Positions 6,524-14,885 are shown, numbered from the stretch's first letter. The stretch: 24,896 nucleotides of DNA from JAGVPT01 sp963843065 (GCA_963843065.1 CAWJKX010000041.1:1-24896); one strand, 5' to 3'. Made by a program: numbers and translations. Notes: generated from the sequence alone by a model not told the origin.

Positions 6524-8665
6524 GTGGAGCATTCACGCCGATCGATTCGATCCCACGGCAATGGGTTCCGCATGATCTGGAGGACGCGTTCAATGATGGA
6601 AGACTCTCTACGCTGGTTCAGGACGAGGGTGCGACAGAGCTTTTCACATCGAATACGGCGAGGGAGTTCGTTCTTCGCAAATACGACGTTTGTCGATTCG
6701 GCAGACGTCTGGGGAAGTCAGTTGTACGACTTTGACGGAGACGGAAAGCTGACCTCATCGCGCGCGACGAGTTCGCAATACTTAGTGTTCAAAAATATGG
6801 GGGAGAATAAGTTTCAACAGATGGCTCAACTGATCGATCCGATGCCATCGCCTCCGGGAGAGGCGGCCAATCAATTTGGCCCTCCTCGAAGTTTGGTCGG
6901 CGATTTCTCCGGTACGGGAAATGCAGAGATCATCTTCGCAGATTACAACGGCAATGTGATAATGTATCGTCAAGTAAACAAGCTGACAACGCCGTTTCAA
7001 TTTCAACTTGTATGGACTGATTCAACTGGGCTGCTTGAAACGAGTGATTATCTCGCTGCAGGAGATTTTAACGGAGATGGACATCTCGATTTTGCGGTTG
7101 CGGGGCATTCGAACCTTGATTTAAACGCAGAGCGGGAGTACGATCCACCGACATGGACGGTACGAATTTTCACTCATCGACCGACCGATTCCGTGAATGC
7201 ATTCACCAAGATATGGGATCAAACTTTTTACGGCGTCAACACAGGATTCACAAACGATAATGGAATAGCTTCAGGCAGGATTTTGGCATCTTCGAACGAT
7301 CAATTATTTCTCAGCCTGAATCCATATCTCTACGTTATTAATTATGATAGTGTGATGCATAGATTTGTTCCGGTGTGGGTACATTCATCGGGATCAAACT
7401 CAGTTCTTGTTTCCGATTTCAATGGCAACGGCATTCCGGAGTTTGGTTTCAACACAGATGGAGTGGTGCGATTCTTCGAACGCACGTCAACAGCATCCAA
7501 ACCTCAGGCCCCGTGGGGAATTTCTGCAACCCCGCTTTCAGCTCGTGCTGTCGAGGTCCAATGGAACTCCCCTGCTCCTTCTTCCACGCATAAAGTATAC
7601 CGGGATACCGTAACGCAGCCGCAGATATTCCTGGCAAGCGTGACTGGTACAAGCTTTCTTGACACAACAGTTATAGCTGGAAAAACATATTGGTACGCTG
7701 TGTCGTTGGTAAATCCGGCAGAGAGCGACCATTCCATTTCCGTGTCGACCATGCCGCACAACCCGGCACGAGTCGACTCGATTGCTCAGCAGACTCTTAC
7801 TCAAATTTCTTTATGGTTGTCGGTTCCCGTCGATCAAAACCGATTGTCCGTCGCCGTGATATGTGTCGATGATACACTGAAACCGGCATCAATTGCGGTT
7901 CATAGCCCTTCGAAACTCTTGCTCACCTTTACTCAACCGTTCGCGAAGGACTCGCATTATGTTCGAATTAAGAACCTGTTCGATATTTACGGCATGGAAG
8001 CAGATACGCTGCAGCAATCTTCATTCTTCGCACCGCTTCAGCAAACACATACCTTCTACATCGAGAAAGCGTCGTTTATTACTCAATCCCTTTTGTTGAT
8101 TGAATTCAATGATACTCTTTCGGCTTCCGCGCTGGATATAACAAACTATCATTTTTCGAATGCTTTGAGAGCGTTTGCATTGAAAAATGTTAGGCTTGAT
8201 ACAGCTTCGCGGTCAAAAGTCTATCTTTCTCTTCAGGATAATGAACACCTTACTCCCATCGGCCTCAAAATGGATTTGAACGCAAGCGAGAACATTCAGA
8301 ATATCAACGGAGAATCACTTAATGACGGAAAAGGACAATCTGTTTCTCTTGTCATTGACATAAATAATCTCGATAATATTATTGTCTTTCCGGACCCATT
8401 GAGGTATTCGAGTGTCGACGCGAGTCGAAATCATCTTACGTTTGCGAACCTCCCCCAGTATTGCCGTATTGATATCTTCGAAACGAATGGAGTAAAAGTC
8501 GTATCTATTGCTGGAGATACTCGTGCTGCCGGACTTGATTGGAATTTAACGGACCAACATGGAAGGTCCGTCGGCTCCGGCGTATACATCTTCATGGCGA
8601 CTCAATTGGATGCGAACAACAATGAAGTTAGAACTAAACTCGGAAAATTTGCTATCATCAGGTAA
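6524..8665 (+). CDS. Subtilase fragment: FG-GAP repeats, Fn3-like unit and T9SS C-terminal domain (real frame from about 6690)
   Basis: This is the C-terminal part of the gene at 4301-8665. FG-GAP-like repeats show as LYDFDGDGK, GDFSGTGNAEIIFADYNGN, AAGDFNGDGHLDFAVAGHSN and VSDFNGNGIPEFGF. These beta-propeller blades usually bind calcium and aid surface adhesion. A fibronectin-III-like unit follows (SARAVEVQWNSPAP to KTYWYAVSLVNPAES). The last 90 residues (VFPDPLR, then FETNGVKVV, GSGVYIFMA, LGKFAIIR) match the type A C-terminal domain that sends proteins through the type IX secretion system. The ATG at 6524 is an accident of the frame; real homology starts near 6690. Confidence 0.75.
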   Translation: MEHSRRSIRSHGNGFRMIWRTRSMMEDSLRWFRTRVRQSFSHRIRRGSSFFANTTFVDSADVWGSQLYDFDGDGKLTSSRATSSQYLVFKNMGENKFQQMAQLIDPMPSPPGEAANQFGPPRSLVGDFSGTGNAEIIFADYNGNVIMYRQVNKLTTPFQFQLVWTDSTGLLETSDYLAAGDFNGDGHLDFAVAGHSNLDLNAEREYDPPTWTVRIFTHRPTDSVNAFTKIWDQTFYGVNTGFTNDNGIASGRILASSNDQLFLSLNPYLYVINYDSVMHRFVPVWVHSSGSNSVLVSDFNGNGIPEFGFNTDGVVRFFERTSTASKPQAPWGISATPLSARAVEVQWNSPAPSSTHKVYRDTVTQPQIFLASVTGTSFLDTTVIAGKTYWYAVSLVNPAESDHSISVSTMPHNPARVDSIAQQTLTQISLWLSVPVDQNRLSVAVICVDDTLKPASIAVHSPSKLLLTFTQPFAKDSHYVRIKNLFDIYGMEADTLQQSSFFAPLQQTHTFYIEKASFITQSLLLIEFNDTLSASALDITNYHFSNALRAFALKNVRLDTASRSKVYLSLQDNEHLTPIGLKMDLNASENIQNINGESLNDGKGQSVSLVIDINNLDNIIVFPDPLRYSSVDASRNHLTFANLPQYCRIDIFETNGVKVVSIAGDTRAAGLDWNLTDQHGRSVGSGVYIFMATQLDANNNEVRTKLGKFAIIR

Positions 8666-8668
8666 TCG

Positions 8669-9211
8669 ATGAAAGAAAATCCCTGGACAGTCTCCAACAT
8701 GTTAAGCGCAAGCCGCATTCTTCTGATGGCTCCGGTAGTTTATTTTTTTCTTTCACCGATAGAGCACAACAGGGAGTATGCAGTCTTATTCACACTCCTC
8801 GCCGTGACCACCGACGCTCTTGACGGATATTTCGCCCGCCTATTCCATCAAGAGTCGGAATTGGGCAAAGTCATTGACCCACTTGCCGATAAAATCGGCG
8901 TCGGCATCGTTGTTGTTTTACTGCTGATTTTTGGCGATATTCCTCTGTGGTTTGCCCTTCTTGTCTTGTGTAGGGATATCGTCATCTTTCTGGGGGGATT
9001 ATACATCCGAAAACGAACAGGAATTATCCTTCCCTCCAATATGGCCGGAAAATTCGCTGTGTCGTTTGTTGCTTTAACGCTTGGTACTCTCCATGGTTCA
9101 TTATCGTATTTTTTCACTTATTCATGTGATCTCGTTGGACGTCAGTGTCGTATTGCTCGTTTTTTCATTCATCGTCTACGTAAAGCGATTTACGGTTGTC
9201 CTTTCAACTGA
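8669..9211 (+). CDS. CDP-alcohol phosphatidyltransferase (PgsA-like), C-terminal frameshift
   Basis: An inner-membrane enzyme that moves a phosphatidyl group from CDP-diacylglycerol to an alcohol, probably glycerol-3-phosphate (phosphatidylglycerophosphate synthase). The family signature is complete: D49, D52-G53, A56-R57, G66, D70 and D74, in DALDGYFAR and GKVIDPLADK. Several membrane helices are present. As read, the protein stops at 9211 with an odd basic tail. An extra T in the run near 9109-9114 would explain this. One frame over, ISLDVSVVLLVFSFIVYVKR gives a proper last helix and a stop at 9231-9233, overlapping the ftsY ATG (9230) by four bases. The true end is therefore probably 9233. 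The alcohol acceptor cannot be fixed from sequence alone. Confidence 0.85.
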   Translation: MKENPWTVSNMLSASRILLMAPVVYFFLSPIEHNREYAVLFTLLAVTTDALDGYFARLFHQESELGKVIDPLADKIGVGIVVVLLLIFGDIPLWFALLVLCRDIVIFLGGLYIRKRTGIILPSNMAGKFAVSFVALTLGTLHGSLSYFFTYSCDLVGRQCRIARFFIHRLRKAIYGCPFN

Positions 9212-9229
9212 AAAGAACAAGACGCGCTC

Positions 9230-10186
9230 ATGAGTTTTTTCGATTCAATAAAGCTGACGCGTCTAAAGAACAGTCTCGCGAAAACCCGCGATGCATTCGT
9301 TACGAAAATCAGCAGGTTGGTATTTGCCAAAGGGAGTGTCGACGATGAGTTTCTCCATCAACTGGAAGAGATTCTCATTGGAGCGGATGTCGGGGTAGAA
9401 ACAACGCAGCTCATTCTTTCAGCGGTGAAACTGCAAGCCAAAGAACAACGCTATGAAAATCCTGACGAACTTAATGCCTTAATTCGTGCATCGATTTCCA
9501 ACGTTTTTGAAAATGGTTTAACGAAAAACAACGCTGATCCATTTGCGACTCCCGCAGGTTCGAAGCCGTACGTCATCATGGTTGTCGGCGTGAACGGGGT
9601 TGGAAAAACGACGACGATTGGGAAACTTGCTTTCAACTATAAAGCGGCCGGTAAAAACGTACTTATTGGCGCTGCGGATACGTTCCGGGCAGCTGCCAAC
9701 GAACAACTCGAAATTTGGGCCCGGCGTGCCGGCGTCATGATCGTCCAACAGGCTCAAGGATCGGACCCCGCAGCTGTCGCATTCGATACGGTGAAAGCCG
9801 CTCAGGCTCGAAATGCAGATGTTGTCATTATTGACACCGCCGGACGACTGCACACAAAAGTTAATTTGATGGAAGAACTTAAAAAAATCAAACGGGTAAT
9901 AAAAAAATGCGCCGAAGAAGCGCCGCACGAGGTTCTTCTGGTGATCGATGCATCGACCGGTCAGAACGCGATCCAGCAGGCAAATCAATTCAATGCAGCG
10001 GTGGGACTTACCGGATTGGTCGTTACCAAACTTGATGGAACGGCCAAGGGGGGAATTATTATTGCTATCAACCGGTCACTGAACATTCCCGTCCGCTTTG
10101 TCGGCGTTGGGGAAGGGATTGATGACTTGCAGCCGTTCGATTCTCGCGCGTTCATCGATGCATTATTCGAAAAAGAATCCGCATGA
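9230..10186 (+). CDS. ftsY: Signal recognition particle receptor FtsY
   Basis: FtsY is the membrane-associated GTPase that receives the SRP-ribosome complex and hands nascent membrane proteins to SecYEG. At 318 residues it is the short form: a brief N-terminal segment, the helical N domain (about 30-95) and the G domain. Motifs are the P-loop GVNGVGKTT (120-128), DTFRAAANEQLE (150-161), DTAGR (202-206) and TKLDGTAKGG (266-275). The long acidic A domain of E. coli FtsY is missing, as in many other phyla. The ATG sits within the probable stop of the upstream phosphatidyltransferase, suggesting translational coupling. Function is certain at family level; Ffh is excluded by the absence of an M domain. 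Confidence 0.97.
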   Translation: MSFFDSIKLTRLKNSLAKTRDAFVTKISRLVFAKGSVDDEFLHQLEEILIGADVGVETTQLILSAVKLQAKEQRYENPDELNALIRASISNVFENGLTKNNADPFATPAGSKPYVIMVVGVNGVGKTTTIGKLAFNYKAAGKNVLIGAADTFRAAANEQLEIWARRAGVMIVQQAQGSDPAAVAFDTVKAAQARNADVVIIDTAGRLHTKVNLMEELKKIKRVIKKCAEEAPHEVLLVIDASTGQNAIQQANQFNAAVGLTGLVVTKLDGTAKGGIIIAINRSLNIPVRFVGVGEGIDDLQPFDSRAFIDALFEKESA

Positions 10187-10230
10187 GTTTTCTTTTGATG
10201 AATCAAATGCTGCACACCGTACATTAACAC

Positions 10231-10235
10231 AGGAG
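10231..10235 (+). promoter_or_regulatory. Ribosome-binding site deciding the TTG start of mutL
   Basis: AGGAG ends four bases before the TTG at 10240. No ATG in frame lies nearby upstream, and the protein homology begins exactly here. Confidence 0.55.
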
Positions 10236-10239
10236 TTTT

Positions 10240-12075
10240 TTGGCAGGCACAATCACCATATTACCGGAACAACTCGCGAACAAAATTGCCGCGGGAGAGG
10301 TAGTTCAGCGCCCTGAATCAGTTGTAAAAGAATTAGTCGAGAACTCGATCGACGCAGGCGCTACTTTAATTTCGATCGCAATAAAAGAAGGGGGGAAGAG
10401 CTTCATTCAAGTCTCTGATAACGGATCGGGGATGAACGACGAAGATGCAGCGATCGCTTTTGGCCGGCACGCAACGAGTAAAATAAAATCATACGAAGAC
10501 CTCGAAAACATCAGAACTCTCGGCTTTCGTGGAGAAGCGCTGGCTTCAATTGCCGCGGTTGCGCATGTAGAACTCAAAACGCGCCGTTTGACAGACGATG
10601 TGGGAACATTGGTGCGAATTGAAGGAGGCGATCTTAAAGAACAATCGAAAACGAGTACCCAACCCGGGACAATAATATCGGTGCGGAACCTCTTTTACAA
10701 CACTCCCGCCAGGCGGCATTTTCTAAAATCGAACAATACGGAATTCAAACATATTTACGATGTTGTCCAACGTGTCGCGTTGTCGCGACCGGACGTCGCC
10801 ATCCACTTTACAAGCGACGGAGAAGATCTTCTCGACTTAAAGTCCGGCAGCATCGAAGAACGATTGAAAAATCTTTACGGGGAACGTCATTTCGAGACAC
10901 TTATTCCATTTGATGAACAAACCGAGCTGCTTTCAATTTCAGGCTTTATCGGCAAGCCTGATTTCGCTCGAAAGTCGCGGGTTGATCAGTATCTATTCTT
11001 AAACAAACGCCCGATCGTCAACCGGTCGATCAATCATGCAATTTTTTCCGGATACGAACATTTAATAGAAAAAGGAAATTTTCCGTTTTATCTCGTTTTT
11101 CTGGAGCTCGACCCGCACAAAGTTGACGTCAACGTTCATCCATCGAAAATGGAAGTTAAGTTTGCCGATGAGCAAAGCATCTACCGTTTTGTTATTTCTG
11201 TCGTTCGGAAATCTCTCGGTTCAAACGATCTTGTTCCTTCCCTGGATATGAACGGCGCTAAGAGTTTCGACCGTTCCTTTGCTTCATTACGGCATGCCGC
11301 GCTTCCGCAGCATTTCACAGGCGATTTCGGCAGCTCTGAAAAAAACATTTTTTCAACTCCATCTTCCAATTTCAGCCAAGCATCGGCACAACGCGATTCG
11401 TTGAATCTCGATAAATTGTTCTCAGATATTCCGACAATCCCGCTGCCGGAAACTGCCAGACCGCAGCAATTTGCACACGGCACGCGAGAGAACGAGGCTC
11501 AGGAAGGAAAGGGGATATGGCAGCTTCACAATAAATATATTCTTTCGCAAATCAGGACCGGCCTCATGATTATCGACCAGCATGTAGCTCATGAGAGGGT
11601 GTTGTACGAACGCGCGCTTGCAAGCTTTGAGAACGCCGTTCCGGTCTCTCAACAATTGCTGTTTCCGCATACCGTCCAATTATCGCCGGGCGATTTTGCC
11701 CTTGCGAAAGAGTTGATTCCCCATTTGCAGGCAATAGGATTTGAGCTGAAACTGTTTGGAAAGAACACCGTCGTGCTTGAAGGCGTCCCCACCGACGTCA
11801 AAGCAGGCATGGAAGGGAGCATCCTGCAGGATATTCTTGACGAATTCAAGAATAATCAACATCGGGTGAAACTTGATTCGCGGGATAATGTGGCGAAATC
11901 GTTTTCGTGCAAAGCAGCTATCAAAGCTGGTGATAAACTTTCCGAAATCGAGATGAGGGTACTGATCGACCAGCTTTTTGCAACATCAATGCCGTACGTT
12001 TGTCCCCACGGCCGTCCGGTTGTAGTGAAGATCTCCATCGGTGAACTGGATAGAAGGTTTATGCGGACTTCGTGA
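10240..12075 (+). CDS. mutL: DNA mismatch repair protein MutL
   Basis: MutL couples mismatch recognition by MutS to strand excision. The TTG start is supported by AGGAG just upstream and by the usual opening TITILPEQLANKIAAGEVVQ. The N-terminal GHKL ATPase shows KELVENSIDAGA (30-41, catalytic Glu31, Mg-binding Asn35), DNGSGM and GFRGEALASIA. A variable linker covers about residues 330-420. The C-terminal dimerisation domain carries the endonuclease motif as DQHVAHE (446-452), with Val where most have Ala, plus CKAAIKAGD and CPHGRP (588-593). This is therefore the nicking type found in bacteria without MutH. Length (611) is normal. It lies 53 nt after ftsY and precedes a palindromic gap. Slight doubt remains about whether the TTG is genuine or an ATG with an error. 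Confidence 0.96.
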   Translation: MAGTITILPEQLANKIAAGEVVQRPESVVKELVENSIDAGATLISIAIKEGGKSFIQVSDNGSGMNDEDAAIAFGRHATSKIKSYEDLENIRTLGFRGEALASIAAVAHVELKTRRLTDDVGTLVRIEGGDLKEQSKTSTQPGTIISVRNLFYNTPARRHFLKSNNTEFKHIYDVVQRVALSRPDVAIHFTSDGEDLLDLKSGSIEERLKNLYGERHFETLIPFDEQTELLSISGFIGKPDFARKSRVDQYLFLNKRPIVNRSINHAIFSGYEHLIEKGNFPFYLVFLELDPHKVDVNVHPSKMEVKFADEQSIYRFVISVVRKSLGSNDLVPSLDMNGAKSFDRSFASLRHAALPQHFTGDFGSSEKNIFSTPSSNFSQASAQRDSLNLDKLFSDIPTIPLPETARPQQFAHGTRENEAQEGKGIWQLHNKYILSQIRTGLMIIDQHVAHERVLYERALASFENAVPVSQQLLFPHTVQLSPGDFALAKELIPHLQAIGFELKLFGKNTVVLEGVPTDVKAGMEGSILQDILDEFKNNQHRVKLDSRDNVAKSFSCKAAIKAGDKLSEIEMRVLIDQLFATSMPYVCPHGRPVVVKISIGELDRRFMRTS

Positions 12076-12114
12076 AAGTAAATAGTTCTCGCCGCACAAA
12101 GAGAAGAGTTGGTC

Positions 12115-12165
12115 ATGCCAGTCTTGGCGGGCATTCAGATTTTGGATTCCGCTTTTCGCCGGAAT
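12115..12165. repeat. Two-hairpin palindromic element (REP-like) between mutL and the mutase gene
   Basis: The first hairpin is 12115-12134 (ATGCC arm against GGCAT). The second is 12146-12165 (ATTCCG arm against CGGAAT, loop of eight). The layout and bases strongly resemble the widespread intergenic palindrome family of the type GGATTCC-CGC-GGAATGACGG. No T run follows, so a simple Rho-independent terminator is less likely, though it may still mark the end of the mutL transcript. I see no second copy in this window. Confidence 0.55.
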
Positions 12166-12293
12166 GACGGCGCGGGCGAAGAGGTATCGAACCCGATGGA
12201 GATTAAAATTATTAAGAGATTGTTCTAGCGTTAGTTATACTGTGTTTGTAGAAGAAAATTCAAGCATAAAGAAAGAACGGAAGGGAAGAACGC

Positions 12294-13964
12294 ATGCCTG
12301 ATGCAAACAGCCTCGATTCAATCAAGCGCGCGAAAGATGAGTGGAATCAATATGCCGGTAAGGTAGGAAAAAGGCATAATGTCAAATTCACTACTGTCAG
12401 CGGTGAACCGATCGAAACTCTTTATACTCCTGATGATATCCAGAACCTCAATTACCTTTCTGATATTGGATTTCCTGGTGAATTTCCATACACGCGTGGA
12501 GTCCATCGCAACATGTATCGCGGAAAATTATGGACAATGAGGCAATTTGCCGGGTTTGGAACTCCAGAAGATACAAACGAGAGGTTCAAATATCTCCTGG
12601 AACACGGTCAGACAGGATTGTCGACGGCATTTGACCTACCAACCTTAATGGGGCGGGATGCTGACGATCCTCTTTCAGAAGGCGAGGTAGGAATTTGTGG
12701 CGTTTCGATAAGTTCGCTGGCCGATATGGAGATTCTCTTCAAAGGAATTCCGTTGGATAAAGCGTCGACGTCCATGACCATCAATGCTCCCGCTGCGATG
12801 ATGCTGGCATTCTATATCGCGGTTGCTGAAAAGCAAGGAGTCGCCGCAAGCTTGTTGCGCGGAACGATCCAGGCGGACATTCTGAAAGAGTACATCGCTC
12901 AGAAGGAATGGATTTATCCTCCGTCTCCGTCGATGAGAATCATTACCGATATGTTCATATACTGCACGAAAGAACTTCCTCAATTCAACCCTATTTCAAT
13001 AAGCGGCTATCATATACGGGAAGCTGGTTCAACCGCAGTTCAGGAGTTAGCTTTTACTTTGGCAGACGGTTTTGCGTATGTTGAAGCTGGAATTGCTGCA
13101 GGAATGGATATCGATGAATTTGCCCCCCGCCTCTCTTTCTTCTTCAACTCTCATCTAGATTTTTTTGAAGAAATCTCGAAATTTCGCGCCGCTCGGCGCA
13201 TCTGGGCAAAAAGGCTGCGGTATAAGTACGGAGCAAAAAATCCGAAGTCATGGATGCTCCGCTTTCATACACAGACCGCGGGCTGCTCGCTCACGGCGCA
13301 GCAGCCTGAGAATAATATCGTCCGGACTGCTTTGGAGGCTCTGGCGGGTGTGTTGGGGGGAACCCAATCGCTCCATACTAATTCTATGGACGAAACCTTG
13401 GCGCTTCCTTCCGATAAGGCTGCGAAAATAGCGCTTCGCACTCAACAGATTATCGCCCACGAGGTTGGCGTCGCCAACACGATAGACCCGTTAGCAGGAA
13501 GTTATTTTGTGGAGGCACTGACGACGAGAATGGAAGAAGAGGCTGAGCGGTATTTTGAAAAGATCGACATGCTTGGCGGGGTTATCCCCGCCATTGAAGA
13601 AGGCTTCTTCCAGCGCGAAATAGCGGAAGCAGCATACCGCTACCAGAGTGAAATTGACAGGAAAGAAAAAATAATAGTCGGCGTCAACGAATATGTTGAG
13701 AATGAGGAAGAGATTGATATCCCTATCCTTACCATCACACCCGAAGTGGAAGCCAAGCAAAAGAGGCGTCTCGCGGCATTACGGCATGGGAGAAATGCGA
13801 ATGATGTTGAACAAGCAATTTCTGAGTTGCAGCAAGGAGCCGTAGACGGCTCCAACCTCATACCGCTTTTGCTCAAAGCAACACGCGCATATGCTACACT
13901 TGGTGAAATGTGCAATGCTTTAGCCGAGCACTTTGGGATTTATGAGGAACCGGCAGTGTTCTAG
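12294..13964 (+). CDS. Methylmalonyl-CoA mutase, large (catalytic) subunit without B12 domain
   Basis: This enzyme interconverts (R)-methylmalonyl-CoA and succinyl-CoA by a B12-dependent radical rearrangement, used for propionate, odd-chain and branched-chain carbon. The 556 residues form the TIM-barrel substrate domain: TRGVHRNMYRGKLWTMRQFA (68-87), HGQTGLSTAFDLPT, DKASTSMTINAPAAMML, SISGYHIREAGSTAVQELAF (about 237-256), AGCSLTAQQPENN and TQSLHTNSMDE. The protein ends (EHFGIYEEPAVF) before any cobalamin-binding domain (DxHxxG), so a separate small subunit must exist elsewhere. AAGGGAAG lies six bases before the ATG. Other acyl-CoA mutases (isobutyryl-, ethylmalonyl-CoA) share the fold; the residues look most like true methylmalonyl-CoA mutase, but substrate choice is inferred. 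Confidence 0.92.
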   Translation: MPDANSLDSIKRAKDEWNQYAGKVGKRHNVKFTTVSGEPIETLYTPDDIQNLNYLSDIGFPGEFPYTRGVHRNMYRGKLWTMRQFAGFGTPEDTNERFKYLLEHGQTGLSTAFDLPTLMGRDADDPLSEGEVGICGVSISSLADMEILFKGIPLDKASTSMTINAPAAMMLAFYIAVAEKQGVAASLLRGTIQADILKEYIAQKEWIYPPSPSMRIITDMFIYCTKELPQFNPISISGYHIREAGSTAVQELAFTLADGFAYVEAGIAAGMDIDEFAPRLSFFFNSHLDFFEEISKFRAARRIWAKRLRYKYGAKNPKSWMLRFHTQTAGCSLTAQQPENNIVRTALEALAGVLGGTQSLHTNSMDETLALPSDKAAKIALRTQQIIAHEVGVANTIDPLAGSYFVEALTTRMEEEAERYFEKIDMLGGVIPAIEEGFFQREIAEAAYRYQSEIDRKEKIIVGVNEYVENEEEIDIPILTITPEVEAKQKRRLAALRHGRNANDVEQAISELQQGAVDGSNLIPLLLKATRAYATLGEMCNALAEHFGIYEEPAVF

Positions 13965-14015
13965 GCGAACTTGGCAGCTGCAGGTGTCAAACGACAAACC
14001 TTCACACGAAGAAAA

Positions 14016-14885
14016 ATGAACCACTACTTTCGACTTCTCCGGCCTTCGCAATGGATCAAAAATACTTTTGTTTTTGCTCCGTTGGTCTTCTCAAAACATC
14101 TTTTTGAACCGCAGTTGTTCATCGTCGCGCTCAAAGGATTCATCTCATTTAGCGTCGTCTCGAGTGCAGTCTATGTATTCAACGACATCTTCGACAAAGA
14201 AGCAGACGCATCCCACCCGCTGAAAAGGAATAGGCCAATCGCGTCCGGTGCGATTTCGATTCCAGCCGCCTCTTTTTTCAGCGCTGTTCTCTTATGTGCA
14301 GCTGCTCTCGTCGGATTTTCGCTTCCACAGGGCTTTCAAATCGTCCTTCTTTCGTATCTTGTTCTCCAACTTTTGTACTCAGTGGCCTTGAAGAAAATTG
14401 TCATCCTCGACGTTTTCATCATCGCTTCCGGCTTTATGCTGCGGGTTCTTGCCGGTGCAGAGGTCATCAACGTGATGATCTCACACTGGATAATTCTCTG
14501 CACAATGTTCCTCTCGCTCTTCCTGGCACTGGCAAAACGCCGGGGAGAGATTGTCCTGTTCCAGCTTGCGGATAGCACATCAGAACGTAAAGTGCTGCAG
14601 CAGTACGATATTAGCTTTCTCGACAGCACGATGGTGATTACTTCATCTGGAATGGCAATATCTTATGCTCTGTATACGGTTGCAGACCGAACTGTAAATG
14701 CCTTTGGATCAGACAATCTTATCTTCACGACAATATTTGTTCTCTTCGGAATCTTCCGATACCTCTTTCTTGTCATGAAAAAGAACATGGGGGAAAATTC
14801 TGTCGCAATTATTTTCAGAGACAGGTCCATGTTTATCAACCTCTGCCTTTGGTTTCTTTCATGCGTTGTAATTATCTACCATTAA
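14016..14885 (+). CDS. UbiA-family prenyltransferase, decaprenyl-phosphate phosphoribosyltransferase-like
   Basis: A polytopic membrane enzyme. The first aspartate motif with the following basic stretch (NDIFDKEADASHPLKRNRPI, residues 56-75) is the signature of the DPPR-synthase branch of the UbiA superfamily, which transfers phosphoribose from PRPP to a polyprenyl phosphate. A second conserved region reads LKKIVILDVFIIASGFMLRV, and SLFLALAKRRGE follows. I chose the ATG at 14016 (MNHYFRLLRPSQWIKN) because family proteins start here. An upstream TTG at 13971 would add 15 unconserved residues. In actinobacteria the product feeds arabinan synthesis; in this kind of organism the role is not established, perhaps a polyprenyl-linked pentose for a surface glycan. 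It follows the mutase gene after 51 nt. Confidence 0.85.
   Translation: MNHYFRLLRPSQWIKNTFVFAPLVFSKHLFEPQLFIVALKGFISFSVVSSAVYVFNDIFDKEADASHPLKRNRPIASGAISIPAASFFSAVLLCAAALVGFSLPQGFQIVLLSYLVLQLLYSVALKKIVILDVFIIASGFMLRVLAGAEVINVMISHWIILCTMFLSLFLALAKRRGEIVLFQLADSTSERKVLQQYDISFLDSTMVITSSGMAISYALYTVADRTVNAFGSDNLIFTTIFVLFGIFRYLFLVMKKNMGENSVAIIFRDRSMFINLCLWFLSCVVIIYH

Larger units (their letters stand above)
4301..8665 (+). pseudogene. Giant secreted subtilase with FG-GAP, fibronectin-like and T9SS C-terminal domains; at least six frameshifts
   Basis: Read across frames this is one protein of about 1,450 residues. It begins with a signal peptide (basic MADFRLKGVRS, then hydrophobic FLAIAVGTLFLTAL, then QSQ). 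A propeptide-like region follows (ELIVKFRSDAP; ETSRSALAELQQSPFIEYAQ), then the S8 catalytic domain, a beta-rich region, FG-GAP-like repeats, a fibronectin-III-like unit and a C-terminal T9SS-type sorting domain. The frame changes near 4600, 4905, 6092, 6255, 6300 and 6690, probably also near 6745-6775. Each break rejoins sensible homology with no loss of sequence, and the catalytic residues survive. That fits sequencing indels better than old pseudogenisation, but either is possible. Likely role: secreted or surface-bound degradation of external protein. It begins 2 nt after purF and ends 3 nt before the phosphatidyltransferase gene. Confidence 0.8.

Noticed and set aside
12160..12293. Rho-independent terminator after mutL
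   Set aside because: The hairpins at 12115-12165 lack a following T run; a REP-like element fits better.
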